The notes below the pieces were generated by a model, which saw only the letters and a program-made list of their open reading frames with translations, was not told where the DNA came from and made no database searches. A program made the position numbers and the translations under genes. Positions 18,322 to 28,522 of a DNA stretch of 64,000 bases are shown piece after piece. Numbering within the stretch: position 1 is the stretch's first letter; every line of letters begins with the position of its first letter. The stretch comes from Paraniabella ginsengisoli (GTDB lineage Bacteria; Bacteroidota; Bacteroidia; Chitinophagales; Chitinophagaceae): contig NZ_JAKWBL010000001.1 of NCBI RefSeq assembly GCF_022513635.1, positions 558,001 to 622,000 on the forward strand, given 5' to 3'.

Positions 18322-19187
18322 TTACTTTGTTCCGATGGTGCCATCACCATCCATATCTGTATTGAACTTATCTTCCAGTGCATCACGAACGTCAGAGTGG
18401 ACATCATTGGGAATTTCCCCGGTTTCCTGTATCATCCTCATGTTTTTGGCGTCCTGCAAAAAGTTGGACGCGAAAATGAATTCGTTTAGCTTTTCATTAT
18501 CGCTGTATATAATCTCTTTGTTGGTACCTTCCCATTCTTTTTCCCCGTTGTGCATGTACACAATATGATCTCCGATTTCCATCACACTATTCATATCGTG
18601 GGTGTTCATAATAGTGGTTGTCTTGTATTCTTCGGTAATCTCTTTTATCAATTTGTCAATTACGATCGAGGTTTTAGGGTCAAGGCCAGAATTAGGCTCA
18701 TCGCAAAAAAGATACTTTGGATTCAAAACGATTGCCCTTGCCAGCGCTACACGTTTTTGCATACCGCCGCTTATTTCTGAAGGGAATTTTTTATAAGCAT
18801 CCTCGCTTAGTTTTACGCGGTCCAATACTTCCTTTACCCTGTCTCTCTTTACTGAATATTTGTCGGTAGTAAACATGTCCAGCGGGAAGATTACATTTTG
18901 CTCAACCGTTTGGCTATCAAATAAAGCGGACCCCTGGAATAGCATACCGATCTCTTTTCGGATCGCTTTTCTTTCTTCCAGCGACATGGTAATATAGTTT
19001 CTGTCATTATAAATAACTTCTCCTTCAGAAGGTGGCATCAGCCCCACAATACATTTCATTAACACAGTTTTCCCACTTCCGCTGGCTCCAATAATGAGGT
19101 TACATTTGCCCGGATCCATGACAGCGCTTACTTCCTTCAGCACCACCTTATCGCCAAAACTTTTTTAAGATTTTTTATTTCGATCAT
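18322..19187 (-). CDS. mlaF: MlaF-like ABC ATPase (lipid transport)
   Basis: The cytoplasmic ATPase of an Mla/Mce-type phospholipid transporter, next to its MlaE permease. Walker A GASGSGKT, Q-loop MLFQGSALFDSQT, signature ISGGMQKRV, Walker B YLFCDEPNSGLDP and MNTHDM are visible. The start is at 19187: one A added in the run at 19161-19166 restores the N-terminus MIEIKNLKKSFGDKVVLKEV. An acidic C-terminal extension (about 245-288), which includes DMDGDGT, is unlike typical MlaF and resembles a calcium-binding loop by chance or design. The MCE-domain protein is not in the window. Confidence 0.9.
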
Positions 19188-19243
19188 CGTACTTCGGTTT
19201 GAAGTAATGAGTTTTAATTATTTAATCAGCAATAAACAGGATT

Positions 19244-19280
19244 CAGCTTCGTTGCGTCGCACTCTTCAACACCTGTGCAT
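19244..19280 (+). repeat. Dispersed GCGTCGCACTCTT repeat, copy 3
   Basis: The core GTTGCGTCGCACTCTTCAAC lies in the 117-base gap between mlaF and mlaE, two genes of one operon. Confidence 0.65.
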
Positions 19281-19304
19281 TTCTTATCCTACATATTCTC
19301 TTTG

Positions 19305-20042
19305 TTACAACAGCAACGCTGATAATATATAATCGGCCAGTAAAAGCAATACGCAGGATACTACCACCGCTCTTGTGCTAGAATGCCCGATTTCTAATGC
19401 CCCACCTTTTACATGGTAGCCGTAAAAAGAAGGAACACTTGTTATAATAAACGCAAATACAAAACTTTTTGTAAGGGCGAAAAACACGTTATAACCACTA
19501 AAGCCCATTAGTAAACCATTATCATAAATGGAAGGATCAATAATGCCGGCAGCTGAGCCAGCCAGGCGGCCTCCCCAAATACCCAGTACCATCGCCAGTA
19601 TGATCAGCAAGGGTATAGTTAAAACACCTGCCAAAATTTTGGGTAATATTAAATAAGCCTTTGTATTAATACCCATAATCTCTAGCGCATCTATTTGTTC
19701 GCTCACGCGCATATTACCCAGCTCACTGGCTATTTTACTGCCAACAACACCGGCCAATACAATACAACTTAGCGTTGGTGCAAATTCAAGTATTACGGTA
19801 TCCCTTACAATTTGTGCAATAGTTGTTTTTGGAATAATAGGCGACACTAATTGGTAAGCTGTTTGCACAGTTGATACCGCACCAATGAATACTGAAATGA
19901 TACAGATGATACCTAACGAACCTATACCGATATCGTTACATTGAAGCATAAATTGCTTCCAGTACATAGCTTTGTTTTCCGGCATGCGAAACATGCCCCT
20001 GAACATTTTAATATACTGCCCGAATTCTTTTAATATTTTCAA
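19305..20042 (-). CDS. mlaE: MlaE-like ABC permease
   Basis: A 245-aa inner-membrane permease of the MlaE family, partner of the ATPase that follows. An N-terminal amphipathic stretch precedes five or six helices, with the family block LVGVVGSKIASELGNMRVSE-like sequence visible as VVGSKIASELGNMRVSEQ and then IDALEIMGIN. The frame is intact. In Bacteroidota these pairs are usually followed by an MCE-domain gene; here mlaF is followed by sucD instead, so the substrate-binding part must be elsewhere. Confidence 0.93.
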   Translation of the reverse strand: MKILKEFGQYIKMFRGMFRMPENKAMYWKQFMLQCNDIGIGSLGIICIISVFIGAVSTVQTAYQLVSPIIPKTTIAQIVRDTVILEFAPTLSCIVLAGVVGSKIASELGNMRVSEQIDALEIMGINTKAYLILPKILAGVLTIPLLIILAMVLGIWGGRLAGSAAGIIDPSIYDNGLLMGFSGYNVFFALTKSFVFAFIITSVPSFYGYHVKGGALEIGHSSTRAVVVSCVLLLLADYILSALLL

Positions 20043-20069
20043 GAATGAAATTAATTTATGTGGAAATAG

Positions 20070-22389
20070 TTATTGTTTTTTCCCAGAAGCCTTTTTCTCT
20101 TTTTCAATTGCAGCTGATTTTATCTGAGCGTCTGTAACCGCAATTAAAGCCATATTCACAATGTTGTTTACCGTGCTTCCTAATTGCAACAAATGTACCG
20201 GTTTTTTCAGTCCTAAAAGTATTGGCCCGATTACATCATGCGATCCTATTTCCTTTAAAATGTTATAAGTAATATTTCCTGATGCTAAATTAGGGAAGAT
20301 TAAGGTGTTCACCTCTTTTTCCACTAATTCGCTAAATGGATACATTTCCTTTAACAAATTATTGTTAAGTGCTACATTGGCCTGCATTTCTCCATCCACT
20401 ATTATCGAAGGGTCTTTCTGTTTTACCAGTTCCCGCGCTTTCGACACCAATTGTGCTTCTGGTGTATTGCTGCTTCCAAAATTTGAATAGCTAAGCATAG
20501 CAACTCTTGGAGTTATATTAAAGGCTGTAACTTCTTTCACAGTAAGCAAAACAATCTCAGCAAGTTCTTCCGCCGTGGGGTTAATATTAACAGTTGTATC
20601 TGCCAAAAACAAAGGCCCTTTCGGTGTCATAATAAGATACATGCCGGCCACTTTCTTTACGCCCTCTTCGGTGCCAATTATTTGCAATGCCGGTCTTATA
20701 GCGTCTGAATATCTTTTGGTCAAGCCCGAAATCATACAATCCACATCATTACATTCTACCATCATACAGCCAAAGTGGTTGCGATCTTCCAATAATTTTC
20801 CAGCCTCATGCTTGGTATATCCTTTCCGCGATCTTTTCTTATAAAACAGGTCTACATATCCTTCTCTTTTTCTTTGGCATCATCGCTGCGCGGATCAATC
20901 AGCGGCATATCGCTGATATCTATTTTATGATCTTCTGCCAGCGCGCGTATTTTTTTACATCACCCAAAAGTGTAGGAAAACCAATGCCTTCATCTAACAC
21001 AATCTGTGCGGCTTTCAAAATATTGATGTTCTCGCCTTCGGCAAATACAATACGTTTGGGCGCGTTTCTGGCTTTATTACCCAACACCCTCAAAACATGA
21101 TTATCGAGCCCCAGCCGTTTATTTAAATCATGCTCATATTGTTCCCAGTTTTCAATGTTGATTCTGGCTACTCCTGTTTCAATAGCGGCTTTTGCTACCG
21201 CCGGTGCTACTGTAGAAAGCAGGCGTGGGTCAACTGGTTTTGGAATAATATACTCCGGTCCAAAGTGCATATTCTGCTGGTTGTACGCCAGGTTTACAAT
21301 ATCCGGCACTGGTGTTTTGGTCAACTCGGCCAATGCTTTTACGGCAGCAAGTTGCATTTCAGTATTGATCTGGGTGGCTCTTACATCAAGCGCTCCTCTA
21401 AAAATATATGGGAATCCCAGTACATTATTTACCTGGTTGGGATAATCGCTTCGGCCGGTTGCCATGATCACATCTTTACGCGCAGATGTTGCTTCTTCCC
21501 ATGAGATTTCAGGATCAGGATTTGCCATCGCAAAAACGATCGGGTTTTTAGCCATGCTCTTCACCATTTCCCCGTTCAACACATTGGCAGCACTTAATCC
21601 GATAAATACGTCGGCGCCTTTTAAAGCATCAGCCAGCGACACATCTTTTTCTGCTATGGCGAATGGCGCTTTAATTTCGTCCAGCCCAGTGCGGCCTTTA
21701 TGCAAAGCACCCTTGCTGTCAAACATGATAAAGTTTTCAGGGTTGGCGCCCATTTGCTGATATAATAAAACACAAGCCATAGCTGCCGCACCAGCGCCAT
21801 TTACCACAAACTTTGCTTTCTCAATCTTTTTCTTTTGAATTTCAAGAGCATTCAATAATGCCGCTGCGCTAATGATCGCTGTGCCATGCTGGTCATCGTG
21901 CATTACCGGTATTTTCAGGCGCTTCTTCAATTCCCGTTCTATATAAAAACATCCCGGAGCTTTTATATCTTCCAGGTTGATGCCGCCAAAAGTCGGTTCT
22001 AAAGCCTGTACAATTTCTACAAATTTTACCGGGTCTTTTTCATTCACCTCAATATCAAACACATCAATGTCAGCGAAGATTTTAAATAAAACCCCTTTGC
22101 CTTCCATTACAGGTTTCCCCGCTTCCGGACCAATATCGCCTAAGCCCAACACCGCAGTACCATTGCTGATTACGGCCACCAGGTTTCCTTTGGCGGTATA
22201 TTTATAAACGTTTTCAACATTCTCTGCAATTTCGAGACAAGGAATAGCCACACCTGGAGAATAAGCAAGAGACAAGTCTCTTTGGGTTTTGGCTTCTTTT
22301 GTAGGAACTACTTCAATTTTACCCGGGCGACCTTTTGCATGGTACTCCAGGGCCTGTTCTTTTCTAAGTTCGTTTTTAGACATAAGCAA
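20070..22389 (-). CDS. maeB: NADP-dependent malic enzyme with phosphotransacetylase-like domain
   Basis: The cytoplasmic enzyme that oxidatively decarboxylates malate to pyruvate and CO2. The N-terminal malic domain is clear ([47 protein letters not shown], and [12 protein letters not shown] of the NADP-binding fold), then a C-terminal phosphotransacetylase-like domain from about residue 430, typical of MaeB hybrids, which is regulatory rather than catalytic. Two gaps break it. An A at 20948-20954 restores [20 protein letters not shown], and an A in the run near 20864-20876 restores [18 protein letters not shown]. Repaired length is 773 aa, normal for the family. Both domains are otherwise well conserved. 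Confidence 0.93.
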
Positions 22390-22654
22390 GGATTAAAAAT
22401 CAAGCGAAAAGTAAAGTAATTTGCGATAACTGTCAAAAAGATTATTTTAAATTGAAATATATCATTGTTTATCTTTGCTGGCAGCTTATTTTCTAAAACT
22501 AATTAGTTCTATCTATTAAACGAGCCATAAGAATTTTGGTTTTTAAGACAATGCTATTGGGCGAAACCAGGTTCAATGAGACAGACAATAATTAATAAAG
22601 GTACTCATCAATTTTCAGTCCGGCAGGTCATTCGGGCTGGCATAAACACAACTT

Positions 22655-24196
22655 ATGAATAAAAGTATAACGCTGCTGCTTATTTCTGCAACACTTCTTT
22701 TCGCCTCCTGCGATCGTGATGATGATGATATTATTCACAATGACGAATCTCTGGTTTCTCAGTTTGTATATGATGGCATGTCAACCTATTATTTGTGGGC
22801 AGACGGAATGAAAGATAAAAAACCTACCGCTGATAGTGCAAGAAATCCGGCAGTATATTTTAAGTCCTTGCTTAACCCGCTTGATGCAAGGCAGGGCTGG
22901 TCCTGGATTACAGATGATGTGGACGCATTGATGAATGGTTTTGCCGGAACTCCTAAAGATTACGGTTGGGGTTTGGGCTTATATTATATATCTGAAACCT
23001 CAAACGATATTGTTGCCTTAGTAAATTATGTTTATCCTAATACGCCAGCTGCACAAGCGGGAATAGTTAGAGGCAACGTGATAAATAAAATTAATGGCAC
23101 AACTTTAAATGACGATAATTATAGGGATTTATTGTTTTCTGTTAATACGATTAATGCAACTGTTTATGATCAAAATTTTGCTAATCCGAGAAATATTAGC
23201 ATGACTCCTGTAACAATACAAACAAATCCCGTCTTTTTTGAAACGGTTTTTAAAGATGAACCTGAATATGGTGGAAAGAAAATTGGTTATTTATTTTATA
23301 CAGAATTTATTGGTAATTATAATAATAAACTATACGAAGCCTTTCAGAAGTTTAGATCTGATGGAATAACCGATTTGATTATTGATCTGCGTTATAATCC
23401 GGGTGGCGATGGCGATGCTGCTGTTTATCTGGCATCATTATTTGCTCCCCGATCGGTTGTTGAAAGCAAGTCGGTGTTTTCAATTTTAAACTACAACAGT
23501 TTCGTAAATAAAGTTTTTGACGACGGGGATATATCGCGAAAAGACCATTTTATTAATTCCGGAACAGAAAATCCTTTAAATGTAAACCTGAATCTAAACA
23601 CGGTTTATATTATTGCAACCGGCAATTCTTATTCTGCTTCGGAATATCTTACTTTTTGTTTGAAACCATATATGAAGGTAATTCATATTGGAAGCAATAC
23701 TGGTGGTAAATTTACAGGTTCGTGGACAATACATGCCTTTAATAATTACCGTCAAAATGATTATAATCGTGCAGTGCCGGTATATGACGAAAGTGATTTG
23801 ACAAACAGCGAAAAGTCTTTGTTACAAAACTGGGCTATGCAACCCATAGTATTAAAATATAGCGATAAGAATAATAACGATTTTGAGAATCCCGGGTATT
23901 TAGCACCTGATTACCCCGTTACTAGTATTGAACACAATCCTTCAGAATGGAAGCCAATTGGAGATACCGATGATTATTTATTAAACAAAGCAATTTCTTT
24001 AATTACAGGAATGTCAGCTCAGGCAAAAGTGCAAAGGAATGCTAAAAGGAGCGTATACGCTTTCAAAAATGCAGAACTGTTTAGCCCTCATACTGAGCGC
24101 TTAAAAAGAGCGGTTTTATTTACACCACCTCAACAAAAGGAAGGTGTACAGAAATTACTTATGAAGAGTATGGATCGAAATATTTCAAATGATTAA
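22655..24196 (+). CDS. S41 family peptidase, lipoprotein
   Basis: A 513-aa surface or periplasmic serine protease of the C-terminal-processing (tail-specific) family. It has a lipoprotein signal with lipobox LLFASC (Cys19) followed by an Asp-rich linker, a PDZ-like domain with GIVRGNVINKINGT (about 135-190) and the S41 core: LIIDLRYNPGGD, then the catalytic Ser in GNSYSASEYL and the probable Lys in TGGKFTGS. It is intact. TATCTTTG about 180 bases upstream (22467-22474) is a distant candidate -7 box. The Asp run after Cys19 fits known surface-export signals of Bacteroidota lipoproteins only loosely. Confidence 0.88.
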   Translation: MNKSITLLLISATLLFASCDRDDDDIIHNDESLVSQFVYDGMSTYYLWADGMKDKKPTADSARNPAVYFKSLLNPLDARQGWSWITDDVDALMNGFAGTPKDYGWGLGLYYISETSNDIVALVNYVYPNTPAAQAGIVRGNVINKINGTTLNDDNYRDLLFSVNTINATVYDQNFANPRNISMTPVTIQTNPVFFETVFKDEPEYGGKKIGYLFYTEFIGNYNNKLYEAFQKFRSDGITDLIIDLRYNPGGDGDAAVYLASLFAPRSVVESKSVFSILNYNSFVNKVFDDGDISRKDHFINSGTENPLNVNLNLNTVYIIATGNSYSASEYLTFCLKPYMKVIHIGSNTGGKFTGSWTIHAFNNYRQNDYNRAVPVYDESDLTNSEKSLLQNWAMQPIVLKYSDKNNNDFENPGYLAPDYPVTSIEHNPSEWKPIGDTDDYLLNKAISLITGMSAQAKVQRNAKRSVYAFKNAELFSPHTERLKRAVLFTPPQQKEGVQKLLMKSMDRNISND

Positions 24197-24242
24197 GAAA
24201 GTATTTATGATTGCCATTTAAACGATGGCAACTGTTTACCTA

Positions 24243-24591
24243 CTAATCTTTCTGAATACGGAAACGTACATTTTTAAAGTGATTTTTTTCAATAGCCTGA
24301 AATTTGATAAACTGTTCGTGACTTAAAACTTTTTTATAACCCTTATTTCTTTTTTCTAGAATTTTATTAATGTCAAAATCTGGATCCTTATCAATAGTAT
24401 CTTCAAATGCTTTTTTTGAGATAAATATTTTGATTCAACTTTTAGAAGTTGCTGCGACTGTTTGGGTTTTAGGTTGAGCAGTAAACTTAATTTCTCTATT
24501 TTCTTTTCTGCTTCCTCAATGAAAATATTTTGCGACGATGCGCAAGAAAAAATAGGAATACAGAAAGTATAAAAAAGTAAGATGTCTTCAT
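24243..24591 (-). CDS. Small secreted protein, hidden by two frameshifts
   Basis: No single frame spans this gene, but adding two bases gives a convincing protein of about 116 residues. It starts MKTSYFFILSVFLFF with a signal peptide ending in CASSQ. A base missing in the run 24547-24552 joins this to NIFIEEAEKKIEKLSLLLNL, and an A missing at 24411-24417 joins SQKK to AFEDTIDKDPDFDINKIL and on to FKNVRFRIQKD before a TAG. The mature part is charged and helical with coiled-coil character (Spy/LTXXQ-like in feel, but no motif). Convergent with the peptidase gene before it. Family not recognised. Confidence 0.6.
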
Positions 24592-24667
24592 TTGGAATTA
24601 TATTCAGACCAATATTTTACACTAAGCGTTGTACTTATTTAACCTCAAGATAAAATAGTAGTTCTGA

Positions 24668-25561
24668 TTATCTCTCAATCCAAACCCTTCTTCCGGAAAG
24701 CACACTTAGAGAGTCTTTCACTTTTGTTGTGTCGGCATTCGCGGCTGGTAGCTTAATAAACAATGCGTAATTGACAGAGTCCGCCGTTTCTATTTCAACC
24801 GGCCAGTTAATGTTTTTAAGTTGACTGAATCGTTTGGATGCGCGAGGTTCGCGGGTGATCTCTAAAATATACTTATAAGAAGCTGGTTTATCTGCTGCCG
24901 ATTGTGGATTTAAGGATGTAGAGCTGGGCCGGGGCGATTGTGCGCTATCTGTAACAGCACCATCATTGTGCGCTGTAGATTCTTCAATTGCACCAGCATT
25001 GTCATCCGAATTTTTTACATAAAACCAAACCGTTGCGGCAATAGCGAGCAGACATAATATTGTTATAATAGCTGCTGGCCTTGTCCTTCTGGGTTTTCTC
25101 GTTTCATCAATATAGGCTTGTGGTATGAAATTTTTTTCGGTAATAGGCGCCGCCTTTCTTCTTTCTGTTTGCTGATATTTTTCTTTATGAAACTCCAGGG
25201 TTCCATCAGATTTTTTAGTTACCGTGCCAATGCCACTAATAAAATAGGGTTTGCCTGTATTGAGAAAGTTGATCACCGCATCCAGTTCAGACATCAGGTC
25301 AGACTTAGCCAGTACCTTCATTTTCCCTGTTTGCGTAGAGACATATTCGACCAGATCATCATCCACCTCGCTTATTTTCTCTTGTTCAAACCTGATGCTG
25401 AGCAAAGATGTTCCTTTTTTACTATAATCCACCTCCGGATCGTAAGCGCTATCTGCATGAAAAGTTCCTAAGCCAGGTAAGCTTAATGTTTTGTTTGCTG
25501 TAAGATATTGAGTTAGGATAGGTGCTAATTTCACAAACAATTGATTATGATGAGTTCGCAA
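24668..25561 (-). CDS. HU-CCDC81 / SPOR-type membrane protein
   Basis: A 297-aa bitopic membrane protein typical of Bacteroidota. Residues 1-60 resemble the prokaryotic HU-CCDC81 N-terminal domain (LSLPGLGTFHAD), and 75-130 the second HU-like domain (NTGKPYFISGIGTVTKKSDG). One membrane helix spans about 163-182. A low-complexity Ser/Ala linker follows, then a SPOR-like fold at 227-297, which elsewhere binds denuded peptidoglycan at division sites. The combination suggests a link between the cytoplasm and the septal cell wall, which is an inference. It is intact and divergent from the gene at 25616. Confidence 0.82.
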   Translation of the reverse strand: MRTHHNQLFVKLAPILTQYLTANKTLSLPGLGTFHADSAYDPEVDYSKKGTSLLSIRFEQEKISEVDDDLVEYVSTQTGKMKVLAKSDLMSELDAVINFLNTGKPYFISGIGTVTKKSDGTLEFHKEKYQQTERRKAAPITEKNFIPQAYIDETRKPRRTRPAAIITILCLLAIAATVWFYVKNSDDNAGAIEESTAHNDGAVTDSAQSPRPSSTSLNPQSAADKPASYKYILEITREPRASKRFSQLKNINWPVEIETADSVNYALFIKLPAANADTTKVKDSLSVLSGRRVWIER

Positions 25562-25603
25562 TATAATTTTTTTACTGGTATTATCAAAACAGGCTAAAGA
25601 ACT

Positions 25604-25611
25604 TAATTTTG
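25604..25611 (+). promoter_or_regulatory. -7 box directly before a start codon
   Basis: TAATTTTG matches TAnnTTTG and ends five bases before the ATG at 25616. With the usual distance to the transcription start, the mRNA would begin at or beside the start codon, so it would be leaderless. Confidence 0.4.
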
Positions 25612-25615
25612 CCGC

Positions 25616-25921
25616 ATGTACACAAAGGAAGAGGAGGCCTTTATAAAATATTGGGAGGTGAACCGTACTAAAAAGAAACGCCTTTTTAGAAGAATTCTGT
25701 TAGGACTACCCGCTGGAATGGTTTTAATGATCGCCATTTTACTGAACTTTATGAGTGGTTGGTATAAACGTGCTTCCATGATAGCCAATGCAGATCCGTC
25801 GCTTTTTATAATTTTATTAATAGCTGGAATAATTATTGTTGCGTTTACCGGGGTGTTCTCGTCTTACCACAAGTGGGATATCAACGAAACCCGCTACAAA
25901 GAGTTGATTAATAGAAAATAG
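25616..25921 (+). CDS. Small two-helix membrane protein
   Basis: A 101-aa protein with a charged N-terminus (KEEEAFIKYWEVNRTKKKR), two membrane helices (about 28-46 and 62-82) and a short polar C-terminus ending YKELINRK. This layout is widespread in the Chitinophagaceae as a conserved hypothetical; no function is known. The frame is intact. It may be leaderless and is followed 38 bases later by the FKBP-like pair. Confidence 0.7.
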   Translation: MYTKEEEAFIKYWEVNRTKKKRLFRRILLGLPAGMVLMIAILLNFMSGWYKRASMIANADPSLFIILLIAGIIIVAFTGVFSSYHKWDINETRYKELINRK

Positions 25922-25959
25922 ACCTTTTTAACCACTTTAGAAATTTTAAAAAAGTAAGA

Positions 25960-26475
25960 ATGAAAAAAAGTTTTTGGTTGCCAATGATGGCCGTTGTAAC
26001 GGCTTTAGCTTTAACTGCATGTTTAAAAAATGAAGATGATGTTGTAAGATGTACACCTAATTCATTGGAAAGGGATAGGGCTATTATAGATTCCTTTGCT
26101 TTTGAAAACGATTTGAATCTTACATGGGATGCTACTGATACAGGCCAGATTTATGTGCAAATAATTAGCGAAGGTACTGGGTCAATGCCCAATCTCGATT
26201 CTTTAGTGGCGTTCAAAATGACTGCAAAGTTATTATCAGGTTCGGAGATTTTAGCTGCTGATGTTACTACTGCGACAAATAGTGTTAGATATTATAATAA
26301 TTTTATCATCGCCTATTCTTTACGCAAATTACGAGAAGGAGGGTCTCTTAAAATAATTGTTCCATCTCGAAATAATGGATTAAACTGTAACGAAGGAAGA
26401 GCTGAGAACGGAAATGTTATACCTTCTAATTCACAAATAATTTACGATGTATCATTGACAGACGTGAAGCAATAA
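25960..26475 (+). CDS. Degenerate FKBP-like lipoprotein
   Basis: A 171-aa lipoprotein (lipobox ALTAC, Cys21) with the same N-terminal CLKNEDD layout as the next gene, indicating a tandem duplication. The FKBP fold is recognisable by length, by LRKLREGGSLKIIVPS and by the strand order, but the residues that line the isomerase pocket in its neighbour are lost: YVGR is replaced by MTAK, FDSS by ILAA, VIEGW by FIIAY, and the LAYG turn by RNNG. It is therefore probably not an isomerase and may be a binding or chaperone-like protein in the envelope. The frame is intact. Confidence 0.75.
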   Translation: MKKSFWLPMMAVVTALALTACLKNEDDVVRCTPNSLERDRAIIDSFAFENDLNLTWDATDTGQIYVQIISEGTGSMPNLDSLVAFKMTAKLLSGSEILAADVTTATNSVRYYNNFIIAYSLRKLREGGSLKIIVPSRNNGLNCNEGRAENGNVIPSNSQIIYDVSLTDVKQ

Positions 26476-26497
26476 CTAAATAGCAATAAATTTTCTT

Positions 26498-26980
26498 ATG
26501 AAAAAAATTTTATTGTTGCTTTTTGTGGCAACGAGTGTTTTTGGTATAATTGGCTGCTTAAAGAATGATGATGACTACAAGCCTTGTGTAGCTAAGACAT
26601 TAGAAGAAGATATGCCTGCAATGACAAAATTTGCTACAGATAGTGCTATTAGTACCATGCAGGATGCAAGTGGCCTTTTGTATCAAATTATTGACCCGGG
26701 TACAGGTGCTTCACCCACATCAAACAGCACTGTTACAGCAAAATATGTTGGCCGTACTTTGGATGGGAAAGGATTTGATTCATCTTATGTAAGAGACCCC
26801 GGAGGAACTCAGTTTCAGTTAAACGGCGTTATTGAAGGATGGACGATTGGCATTCCCAAAATAAAGGAGGGCGGAAAGATCAAGTTAATTATCCCTTCAT
26901 CTTTAGCTTACGGATGCGCATACCATCCTTTGCAAAACCAATCTTTATATTTCTATATTGAGCTTGTAAAAGTGCATTAG
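26498..26980 (+). CDS. FKBP-type peptidyl-prolyl isomerase, lipoprotein
   Basis: A 160-aa lipoprotein (lipobox GIIGC, Cys20) carrying one FKBP domain at about 55-160. The pocket residues are in place: Tyr in TAKYVGR, Phe-Asp in GKGFDSSY, Phe in TQFQL, Val-Ile in NGVIEGW with the Trp, and Tyr in SLAYGC. It would catalyse cis-trans isomerisation of Xaa-Pro bonds in envelope proteins. It starts 22 bases after the degenerate copy and is in one operon with it. A terminator follows. Confidence 0.88.
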   Translation: MKKILLLLFVATSVFGIIGCLKNDDDYKPCVAKTLEEDMPAMTKFATDSAISTMQDASGLLYQIIDPGTGASPTSNSTVTAKYVGRTLDGKGFDSSYVRDPGGTQFQLNGVIEGWTIGIPKIKEGGKIKLIIPSSLAYGCAYHPLQNQSLYFYIELVKVH

Positions 26981-26999
26981 ATGTATCCAAAATAAATTG

Positions 27000-27031
27000 A
27001 AAGGCTTGATTTTATCAGGCCTTTTATTTTT
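27000..27031 (+). terminator. Terminator of the FKBP operon
   Basis: AAAGGCTTGA pairs with TCAGGCCTTT (one G.U pair) around TTTTA, followed by a T-rich tail. It starts 20 bases after the FKBP stop codon. Confidence 0.75.
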
Positions 27032-27092
27032 TTGTGATTTATCGAATATATCCATGAGAATTTGATGTAGGTTTGCCAGATAAAAAGTTGCA

Positions 27093-28522
27093 ATGCAGTA
27101 CGAGCCAATATCGGTGTTTGATATGTTGAAGATTGGCGTTGGCCCGTCCAGTTCCCACACATTAGGGCCATGGCGTGCGGCAGAGCGTTTTATAAATGAA
27201 TTAAAAGCGCAGGACAGGCTTTCGAAAGTTACTCATTTAAAAGTCCTGTTATATGGTTCACTGGCTAAAACAGGTATTGGACATGGTACCGACATTGCCG
27301 TGCAACTGGGTTTGTGTGGTTTCGATCCGGTTACCTTCGATGTTGAACAAATTACGCCATCCATTAATAAGATCGCACAAACGGAGCAACTTGTTTTAGC
27401 TGGCGAACATGAAATAACATTTACTCCATCGAAGGATATTGAGTTTTTATTTACCGAAACATTGCCCTATCATTCCAATGGCCTAAGTTTTCTGGCCTCT
27501 TTTGTCAATGGCGATTCGATTGCAGAAACCTATTATTCCATTGGTGGCGGATTTGTAAAAAAGAAGGTGAAGTTGTGGTGGCTGACGCTTCTGTTAGCTT
27601 ACCTTTTCCGATCAATGATGCAGATGACTTGCTGAAATGGTGTATTAAAACGGGCTTGGCGATCAACGAAATTGTGTATGAAAACGAACAGGCCTGGCGT
27701 AGCGAAAGCCAGATAAGAAACGGAATGTTACAGGTTTGGCAAGTGATGAAAGATTGTGTTTACAGAGGTTGCCACACAACGGGCATTTTGCCTGGCGGAC
27801 TAAATGTTCGCCGGCGCGCAGCCAGCCTAAGTAAAAAATTATTAGGCGATTTAAATTATTCCAATTATGAGGAGTGGATCATTGCCATTAAAAAAGGCGG
27901 TGACAATTTTAAATATACACTGGATTGGGTAAGTTGTTTTGCCTTGGCCGTGAATGAGGAAAATGCCTCATTTGGGCGCGTGGTTACTGCACCAACAAAT
28001 GGATCGGCTGGCGTGATTCCTGCCGTACTTCATTATTATATGATCTTTTGCAATGGCAACAATGACGAAGAAAAAGTAATTAACTTTTTGATGACAGCTT
28101 CTGAAATTGGCAGTATTTTTAAAAAGGAATCTACGATTTCTGCAGCAATGGGTGGATGCCAGGCAGAAATTGGCGTATCCTCATCAATGGCGGCAGCTGC
28201 GCTTACCGAAGCGATGGGCGGCTCGCAAAAGCAGGCGTTAATGGCTGCCGAGATAGCGATGGAACATCATTTGGGCATGACCTGCGATCCAATCGGTGGG
28301 CTGGTACAAGTGCCCTGTATAGAACGTAATACCATGGGCGCTATCAAAGCTATAACTGCAAGTCAGTTGGCTTTGCAAAGCACGCCTGATTTTGCACGTG
28401 TATCTTTGGACGAAGTAATTAAAACAATGTGGGAGACCGCGCAGGATATGAACTTTAAATATAAGGAAACGGCAGATGGCGGATTGGCGGTGAATGTGCC
28501 GTTGAGCTTGCCGGAATGTTAG
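27093..28522 (+). CDS. sdaA: L-serine ammonia-lyase, iron-sulfur type
   Basis: The cytoplasmic [4Fe-4S] enzyme that deaminates L-serine to pyruvate and ammonia, a single-chain form with beta domain first. [20 protein letters not shown] opens the protein, [14 protein letters not shown] follows, and the alpha domain has the Cys motifs [11 protein letters not shown] and [12 protein letters not shown] plus [12 protein letters not shown]. One A missing in the run 27557-27562 breaks the frame; adding it restores [19 protein letters not shown]. The repaired length is 476 aa, normal for the family. No regulatory site is visible upstream apart from the AT-rich spacer. Confidence 0.94.
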
